DNA from: Streptosporangiaceae bacterium
Lineage (GTDB): Bacteria; Actinomycetota; Actinomycetes; Streptosporangiales; Streptosporangiaceae
Assembly: GCA_030040475.1 (NCBI GenBank)
Contig: JASHTQ010000426.1
Coordinates: 1-9,470, forward strand
Direction: 5' to 3'
DNA: 9,470 nt
Shown piece by piece: positions 4,902-9,470 of this stretch. The translations under genes and the position numbers were made by a program. Numbering within the stretch: position 1 is the first letter of the stretch; each line of letters starts with the position of its first letter. Below the pieces are notes generated by a model. The model did no database searches. It had not been told where the DNA came from and was given only the letters and a program-made list of their open reading frames with translations.

Positions 4902-7868
4902 GTGACTGCAGGCGGCGCTGCAGACCGCTTCTGGTCCGAACTGCGGACCCTGTACCAGGCGGCGGGCCAGCCGACGCTCAGCCGCCTTGTTCACCTGGGG
5001 CTCGAGCAGCGTCCCGAGATCTGCGTCAGCGATTCGACGATCAACGGCTGGCTCAACCGCAAGGCGGTCCCGGTCGGCCGGAAGAACGAACGGTACCTGA
5101 CCGCGATGGTCTCCTTCCTGACCGGCCGGGCCAAGTCGCAGGCCGGCTACCGCCCGCTGCCGCCGGGGGAGTGGGACGCGCTGCTGCGCCGGGCGCAGGC
5201 CGAACGGGCCGCGGGGAAGCGGGCCGGCCGGCCGCGCCATCCGGTCGGCCGGCCGTCCGGCGGCGGTCCCGCGTCGCACGGTGACGAGCCGGCCCGGCCC
5301 GGTGCGCTGATCGGCCGCGACCGCGAGCTCGCGCTGCTGGCCGGACTGGTGAAGGAGATCGCCGCCGGGCGCGGCGGCGCGCTGCTGGTCGAGGGCGAGC
5401 CCGGCATCGGCAAGTCCGCGCTGGTCGGTGCCGCGCTGCCGGATGCGGCCGGCCTGGGATGCCAGGTGTTCTGGGCCACAGGCGACGAGCTGGGCCAGAC
5501 GCTGCCGTTGCAGCCCCTGCTCGACGGCCTGCAGGTACGCGAGCACGCCGCCGATCCCCGGCGGGCCGCGATCGTCCGGCTGCTGCGCGGCGAGGCCGCG
5601 GCGGATCGCGGCGCGGACTCCGGCGCCGTGCTCGCCGAGCAGCTGCTCGCCCTGATCGCCGAACAGTGCGCCGCGCTGCCGACGGTGCTGGTCGTCGACG
5701 ACCTGCAGTGGGCCGATCAGGCCAGCATCAGGCTGTGGGGCAGGCTGGCCAGGTCGGCACGGCAGCTGCCGCTGTTGCTTATCGGCATGATGCGCCCGGT
5801 GCCGCAGCGCGATGACCTGCTGGCGCTGCGGCGGGCGGTCGGCGAGGCGGCCAGGCTGCCCCTCGCCGGGCTCACCGAGGCCACCGCGGCCGAACTGGTC
5901 GCCTTCCTGGTCGGCGGCCAGCCCGACGACGCGCTGCTGCGGCTGGCCGGCGACGCTGCGGGCAACCCGCTGTACATCACCGAGCTGGTCGGTGCGCTGA
6001 CCCGCGGCTCGGGAGTGGCCATCACCGGCACCGGGGTGGCCACGCTGACCGCCGGTTCCGCGCCGCGCTCGCTGTCCGCCGCCATAGCGGACCGGCTCGG
6101 CTTCGTCTCCGGCCCGGCGCGCGGGGTGCTGCGCGCGGCGGCCCTGCTCGGTGTCGACTTCGCAGCGGCCGACCTGGCGATCGTGCTCGGCGCGAACGTG
6201 GCCGACCTGCTCCCCGCGGTCGACGAGGCGTGCGCCGCCGGCGTGCTGGCCGAATCCGGCCTGGGGCTCGGGTTCCGGCATCCGCTGATCCGGGCGGCGC
6301 TGTACGACGAGATGCCGGCCTCCGTCCGCGCGGCCTGGCATCGAGAGGCCGGCCGCGCCCTTGCCGAGGCCGGTGTTCCTGCGATCCGGGTGGCCAGGCA
6401 GCTGCGGCCGGCCGTGCCCGGACCCGACGGCATCGGCAGCGCGGCCGAGCCGATGGACGAATGGATGCTGAGCTGGCTGGATGCCGCGGCCGAGCTGCTG
6501 GTCGCCCAGGCCCCACAGGTGGCGGCGGAGCTGCTGCGGCGGGCGGTCGCGAGCTCCCCTGACGGTTCCCTGCAGGACCGTCTCGTCGCGCGGCTGGCCG
6601 CGGCCCTGTACTCGGTCGGCGAAACGGCGTCGGCGGAGCAACTGGCCAGCCAGGCCCTGGCCCGTGCCGTCGAGCCCGATCTCCTTGTCGACCTGAACTG
6701 GACGCTGGCGCAGTGCCGCATGCGGACGGGCAAGTCCGCGCGGTCCCTGGCCACGCTGGACCGGGCGGTGACCGCTCCCGGTCTCTCTGCCCGGCACCGC
6801 GCCCGGCTGCTCGTGCTCGGCGCGCGGATACGCTTCAACATCGGCGAGACCGAGCAGGCGCGGCAGGCCGCCGCCGAGGCGCTCGCGGCGGCTACGGAGG
6901 CGGGAGACCGCCGGGTCATCGGCTGGGCGCTGCACGTGCTGGCGATGGAGGCCGCGATGCGGGGCCAGATGACCGACGTGCTGGCGCTGTTCGACCGGGC
7001 ACTCGCCGTCACCCAGGCCGATCCGGCGCTGACCGACCTGGGGCTGCTGCTGCAGATCAACAAGGCCGTCACGCTGGGCCACCTGGACAGGTTCCAGGAG
7101 GCCATCGCCGCCGCCGACCAGGCAAGGCGCCTGGCCGGCGAGGTCGGCACGGCAATCCGGCAGGCGCAGGCGCACGGCGCCCTGTGCCAGCTGCTGTTCG
7201 AGACCGGGCGCTGGGACGACGCGCTCGCCGAAGTCGAGGCAGTGCCAGCGGAGAAGAAGGAATCGATCGCGGTCTGCTGCGATCTCGGCATCGCGGCCTC
7301 GATCGGCTTCCATCGCGGCGAGGTCGCCGCCGCCCGGCGTTGCCTGGCCGCTGCCGTTCCGCACCACGAGCGGATCGGGTTCCGTATTGTCGGCTCGCTG
7401 TCCCTCGCCCGCTGCCTGGACCGCGAGCATGACGGCGCGCCGGCGGAGGCGCTGGCCGTGCTGACCGACGCGGTCGACGGCAATACCGAAGAAGTCGATG
7501 AGACCGAGGACCTGCTGGCCAACGCCGTCCGGCTGGCCATCCAGACCGGTGACCTGCACACCGCAGAGGCGCTGGCGGGACGTGCCGCCGCCCTCGCCGT
7601 CGGCTCGCAGATCCCGCACCGGCAGGCGAACGCCCTGTATTGCCGCGGGCTGGTTGACCACGATGCGCCGAGGCTGGCCACCGCCGCGAAGCGGTACGCC
7701 GAGGCAGGCCGGCCGCTGCTACGGGCAATGGCGCTCGAGGCGGCCGCGGCGGAGTTCGCCCGCGCCGGGGACGGCGAGCGCGAGGACGCCGCGCACACGT
7801 CGGCAGCGGAGATCTACGCCTGGCTCGGTGCCAGCGCGGATTCCGCCAGGCTGCAGGCCGCGCCCTGA
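4902..7868 (+). CDS. LAL-like STAND NTPase with N-terminal helix-turn-helix-like domain and helical repeats, no LuxR domain
   Basis: Large cytosolic signalling ATPase of 988 residues. Residues 8-75 (RFWSELRTLYQAAGQPTLSRL, then SDSTINGWLNRKAVP) resemble an XRE-type helix-turn-helix seen at the front of many actinobacterial signalling proteins. A Gly/Pro/Arg linker (102-128) contains two GRP words. The ATPase core has Walker A GEPGIGKS (165-172), Walker B VLVVDDLQWAD (262-271), a strand LLLIGMMRPVP (291-301), the GNPLYITEL motif (354-362) and the winged-helix region ending FRHPLIRAALYDEM (457-470). These are AAA_16/STAND features found in LAL (large LuxR) regulators. From about 520 to 980 lie Ala-rich helix pairs like tetratricopeptide repeats, probably a ligand or protein sensor. 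LAL proteins usually end with a LuxR helix-turn-helix; this one stops where that would begin, and I see no remnant in the frames downstream. Binding to DNA would then rest on the N-terminal domain. Start GTG 4902 has GGGAGG four bases upstream. The role is inferred to be an ATP-dependent switch; the target is unknown. Confidence 0.88.
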   Translation: MTAGGAADRFWSELRTLYQAAGQPTLSRLVHLGLEQRPEICVSDSTINGWLNRKAVPVGRKNERYLTAMVSFLTGRAKSQAGYRPLPPGEWDALLRRAQAERAAGKRAGRPRHPVGRPSGGGPASHGDEPARPGALIGRDRELALLAGLVKEIAAGRGGALLVEGEPGIGKSALVGAALPDAAGLGCQVFWATGDELGQTLPLQPLLDGLQVREHAADPRRAAIVRLLRGEAAADRGADSGAVLAEQLLALIAEQCAALPTVLVVDDLQWADQASIRLWGRLARSARQLPLLLIGMMRPVPQRDDLLALRRAVGEAARLPLAGLTEATAAELVAFLVGGQPDDALLRLAGDAAGNPLYITELVGALTRGSGVAITGTGVATLTAGSAPRSLSAAIADRLGFVSGPARGVLRAAALLGVDFAAADLAIVLGANVADLLPAVDEACAAGVLAESGLGLGFRHPLIRAALYDEMPASVRAAWHREAGRALAEAGVPAIRVARQLRPAVPGPDGIGSAAEPMDEWMLSWLDAAAELLVAQAPQVAAELLRRAVASSPDGSLQDRLVARLAAALYSVGETASAEQLASQALARAVEPDLLVDLNWTLAQCRMRTGKSARSLATLDRAVTAPGLSARHRARLLVLGARIRFNIGETEQARQAAAEALAAATEAGDRRVIGWALHVLAMEAAMRGQMTDVLALFDRALAVTQADPALTDLGLLLQINKAVTLGHLDRFQEAIAAADQARRLAGEVGTAIRQAQAHGALCQLLFETGRWDDALAEVEAVPAEKKESIAVCCDLGIAASIGFHRGEVAAARRCLAAAVPHHERIGFRIVGSLSLARCLDREHDGAPAEALAVLTDAVDGNTEEVDETEDLLANAVRLAIQTGDLHTAEALAGRAAALAVGSQIPHRQANALYCRGLVDHDAPRLATAAKRYAEAGRPLLRAMALEAAAAEFARAGDGEREDAAHTSAAEIYAWLGASADSARLQAAP

Positions 7869-7945
7869 AGCACGCCAGCCGCCCGGCCGGTCGCGCTCCA
7901 GCTCAAGCAGGCGCAGCGCCCGGCCTCGTCATCGTCCCAGCGTCA

Positions 7946-8000
7946 TGAATCGCGGGTTTCACCACCCCAGGGGGTGCTGAAACCCCGGTTTCATTGCGCC
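7946..8000. repeat. Double-palindrome intergenic repeat, copy B
   Basis: Palindromes TGAATCGCGGGTTTCA (7946-7961) and TGAAACCCCGGTTTCA (7978-7993) start 32 bases apart, the same spacing as in copy A at 1834-1888, and the right flank TTGCGCC matches TTCCGCC there. The spacer contains CACCCC-AG-GGGGTG, so a much longer hairpin can form between 7954 and 7985: 15 paired positions with one C-C mismatch. The element lies between the NTPase and chrA stop codons, which face each other. Its left flank CCCAGCGT (7936-7943) also occurs before the second palindrome of copy A. Confidence 0.78.
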
Positions 8001-8016
8001 AAGCGAGCCGGATCCG

Positions 8017-8051
8017 CCGAACATTTGCTCGCTTTATGAGCGGTTGTTCGG
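8017..8051 (+). terminator. Hairpin terminator candidate after the NTPase gene
   Basis: A symmetrical 35-base inverted repeat: CCGAACA pairs with TGTTCGG, then TTT faces GGT, then GCTC pairs with GAGC around the loop GCTTTAT. In plus-strand RNA the TTT/GGT part gives two U-G wobbles and one U-U mismatch, so the stem is nearly continuous over 14 positions. In minus-strand RNA these are A-C and A-A mismatches. TTT follows at 8052-8054. This favours termination of plus-strand transcription from the NTPase gene, 149 bases after its stop. Confidence 0.55.
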
Positions 8052-8059
8052 TTTCAGTA

Positions 8060-8072
8060 CGCTCGGCGAGCG
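8060..8072 (-). terminator. Small GC-rich hairpin beyond the chrA stop
   Basis: CGCTCG-G-CGAGCG is a perfect six-base inverted repeat around one base, 18 bases past the chrA stop codon (8091-8093, minus strand). It could form a five-pair stem with a three-base loop. There is no T-tract, so a role as the chrA terminator is tentative. Confidence 0.3.
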
Positions 8073-8090
8073 GCGGCAAGAACTGCCCGT

Positions 8091-9413
8091 TCAGTGCGGC
8101 AGCGGCCCTCCGGCCAGCGCCACGGCCAGGCCCACGGCGGCGGCCGCGAACAGCGTGAACACCACGCCGCGGCGCAGGCCGGTCAGCAGCACGACGGCCC
8201 CCGCGAGCACCGCGTACTGCCAGGCCTCACCCAGTGCGGCGGCCAGCGGGACCGCCGAGCCGAGGATCGCCCCGATCGCCGCGGGTCCCGCGCCGTCGAG
8301 GAATGCCTGCGCGCGCTTGCTGTCGCGCAGCGACCCGAAGTAGCGTGCCCCGCCGAGGACGAAGGCGAACGACGGCGAGAACGCCACCAGCGCCGCCAGC
8401 AGCCCGCCGCCGACTCCCGCCGCCGCGTATCCCACCGCGGCCACCGTCTGCACCACAGGTCCCGGCGTGATCTGCCCGAGCGCCACCGCGTTAAGGAACT
8501 GCCCGCTCGTCATCCACCCCCGCCCCACCGCGTCCGCCCGCATCAGCGGGATGATCACGAACCCCCCGCCGAACGACAGCGCCCCCACCTTGAACGCCAC
8601 CCACGCCACCGAGGCCAGCACCCCCCCGCCGGCCACCGCCACCCCCGCCCGAGCCAGGCCGCCCAGGTGGACCCCCGCCCGTGCCAGGCCGCCCAGGTGG
8701 ACCCCGGCCCGTGCCAGGCCGGGCGCCACAGGAACCGCGACAACCCCGCGCGTAACCGGCCCCGGCCGGCGCTCGCCCCCGCCCTTCCCGCTGGCCGCGC
8801 GCTGGATGACAAGCTCCGCGATGCCGCAGCCGAGCAGCACAAGGACCAGCCACGGGCCGATGGTCGCTGCCGCGGTCACGCCCGCGAGCAGGTACCCGAC
8901 CCACCGGGCGCGCCGCGCGGCGGCGCGCTTCCAGCTGGGCATCAGCAGCGACCAGCCCGCCTGGATCGCGACCGCCGCGACCGCGGCCCCGGCCCCGGCG
9001 CCCAGGCCGCGCACCCACAGCGGCGGCTGGCCGGCCAGGAACAGCACGGAGAGCGCGAGGATGACGATCAGCCCGGGCACGATGAACGCCACCCCGCCCG
9101 CCACCGCGCCGGGCCTGCCGCGCACCCGCCACGCGCAGTAGATCGCGAGCTCGGTGGAGGCCGGCCCGGGCAGCAGGTTGCACGCGCTGATCGCGTCCTC
9201 GAATTCCCGCGCGTCCAGCCATCCCCTGTCGTCCACGCAGAGCCGGCGCAGCAGCGCGATGTGCGCCGGCGGCCCGCCGAACCCGATGCAGCCGATCCTG
9301 CCCCACTCCCGCAGCACCGTGCCCAGGCCCGCCTGGTAGCCCGGCCGCGGATCGCCGTCGCGGCCTTCGGCCTGCCGCAGGCCTGCGGTTTCCGGTTCGG
9401 GCGGGGCGGCCAC
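8091..9413 (-). CDS. chrA: ChrA-family chromate transporter (two CHR domains)
   Basis: Inner-membrane protein of 440 residues. ChrA proteins with two CHR domains typically expel chromate using the proton gradient and protect against chromate that leaks in through sulfate uptake. The N-terminal domain has FGGPPAHIALL (45-55) and CNLLPGPASTELAIY (78-92). The C-terminal domain has SFGGGFVIIPLMRADAV (280-296) and ALGQITPGPVVQTVAAVGY (311-329). About ten membrane segments can be seen. The linker between the halves (about 206-262) is unusual, with a 10-residue unit LARAGVHLGG repeated (233-242, 243-252, then a diverged copy from 253), encoded by a 30-base tandem repeat. The start is uncertain: GTG 9413 has no clear Shine-Dalgarno, and the frame stays open to the window edge, so the true start may lie outside. 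No chrB regulator is visible. Substrate is inferred from family; some homologues are not shown to transport chromate. Confidence 0.92.
   Translation of the reverse strand: MAAPPEPETAGLRQAEGRDGDPRPGYQAGLGTVLREWGRIGCIGFGGPPAHIALLRRLCVDDRGWLDAREFEDAISACNLLPGPASTELAIYCAWRVRGRPGAVAGGVAFIVPGLIVILALSVLFLAGQPPLWVRGLGAGAGAAVAAVAIQAGWSLLMPSWKRAAARRARWVGYLLAGVTAAATIGPWLVLVLLGCGIAELVIQRAASGKGGGERRPGPVTRGVVAVPVAPGLARAGVHLGGLARAGVHLGGLARAGVAVAGGGVLASVAWVAFKVGALSFGGGFVIIPLMRADAVGRGWMTSGQFLNAVALGQITPGPVVQTVAAVGYAAAGVGGGLLAALVAFSPSFAFVLGGARYFGSLRDSKRAQAFLDGAGPAAIGAILGSAVPLAAALGEAWQYAVLAGAVVLLTGLRRGVVFTLFAAAAVGLAVALAGGPLPH
8641..8721. repeat. 30-base in-frame tandem repeat inside chrA
   Basis: Two nearly perfect 30-base units (8641-8670, 8671-8700; one A/T difference at 8652 versus 8682) are followed by a third partial copy (8701-8721). 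The period is a multiple of three, so each unit adds ten residues, LARAGVHLGG, to the linker between the two CHR domains without breaking the frame. This is a minisatellite likely to vary in copy number between strains. Confidence 0.9.
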
Positions 9414-9470
9414 GGCAGCTACCCGGGCTTCCCGTCCGAACGGGCCGCGTCGCCGGACCCGGTATCCCCG
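9414..9470. other. Region upstream of the annotated chrA start
   Basis: The chrA reading frame has no stop in these 57 bases, so they may code for further N-terminal residues. No Shine-Dalgarno or promoter element is convincing. Confidence 0.3.

Noticed and set aside
4830..7661. 943-residue open frame on the minus strand opposite the NTPase gene
   Set aside because: Its translation is low-complexity (rich in Arg, Gly, Gln, Pro) without motifs, whereas the plus-strand frame has Walker motifs and a ribosome site. Long antisense frames are normal at this GC content.
5717..7798. 693-residue minus-strand frame rich in Ala, Ser and Arg
   Set aside because: Another shadow of the NTPase gene; composition is that of an out-of-frame reading.
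7869..7945. Looking for a remnant of a LuxR helix-turn-helix after the NTPase stop
   Set aside because: None of the three plus frames shows LuxR-type recognition residues, so a recent frameshift is not supported.
7946..7993. Reading the paired palindromes as a CRISPR array
   Set aside because: Only two units, a 16-base spacer that is itself similar between loci, and no cas genes.
8017..8051. tRNA or other structured RNA at the long inverted repeat
   Set aside because: It is a single stem with a seven-base loop; no cloverleaf, no T-loop GTTCGA-type arm in place, and too short.
8467..9141. 224-residue plus-strand frame with Thr/Pro/Ala-rich repeats
   Set aside because: It lies opposite chrA and its repeats are simply the antisense reading of the 30-base chrA repeat.

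Overview
This is a very GC-rich stretch (long open frames on both strands, codons almost always ending in G or C, GTG starts) typical of a soil-type actinomycete chromosome. The close match of the pyridine nucleotide transhydrogenase to the mycobacterial/streptomycete SthA type and the LAL-like signalling ATPase both fit Actinomycetota. I cannot name the genus. There are no RNA genes, insertion sequences, integrases or CRISPR arrays. It reads as ordinary chromosome carrying accessory-type genes.

Layout, left to right: a DMT/EamA-family membrane transporter on the minus strand, cut by the left edge (1-834), is divergent from a LysR-type regulator (907-1836). The short AT-rich gap between them holds a T-N11-A box of the kind LysR regulators bind. 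Next come a convergent SAM-dependent methyltransferase (1911-2717, minus) and, divergent from it, sthA, the soluble NAD(P)+ transhydrogenase (2788-4188, plus). A small unrecognised protein follows (4273-4734, minus). It is divergent from a large NTPase (4902-7868, plus) with an N-terminal helix-turn-helix-like domain, a P-loop STAND/AAA_16-type ATPase core and a long helical-repeat C-terminus. It resembles LAL regulators but lacks their C-terminal LuxR helix-turn-helix. Last is a two-domain ChrA chromate transporter (8091-9413, minus). The genes alternate in strand, so almost every one is its own transcription unit and no multi-gene operon is visible. The clearest functional link is the transporter with its LysR regulator. 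The small unknown protein and the NTPase share a 167-base divergent promoter region and may be linked.

The most unusual signal lies between genes. Two of the three convergent junctions (1834-1888 and 7946-8000) carry the same 55-base element: two 16-base palindromes of the form TGAAnCCCGGGnTTTCA whose starts are exactly 32 bases apart, with a related spacer and right flank. In the first copy the opening TGA is the stop codon of the LysR gene. In the second copy the element also holds a long hairpin and is followed by a separate, strong terminator-like hairpin at 8017-8051. This looks like a dispersed intergenic repeat family that may act as a bidirectional terminator, a protein-binding site or a REP-like element.

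Smaller curiosities are a 30-base in-frame tandem repeat in the linker of ChrA, a 20-base tandem repeat that supplies the stop codon of sthA, a likely leaderless GTG start for sthA, and a GRP-rich linker in the NTPase encoded by repeated GGCCGGCC.
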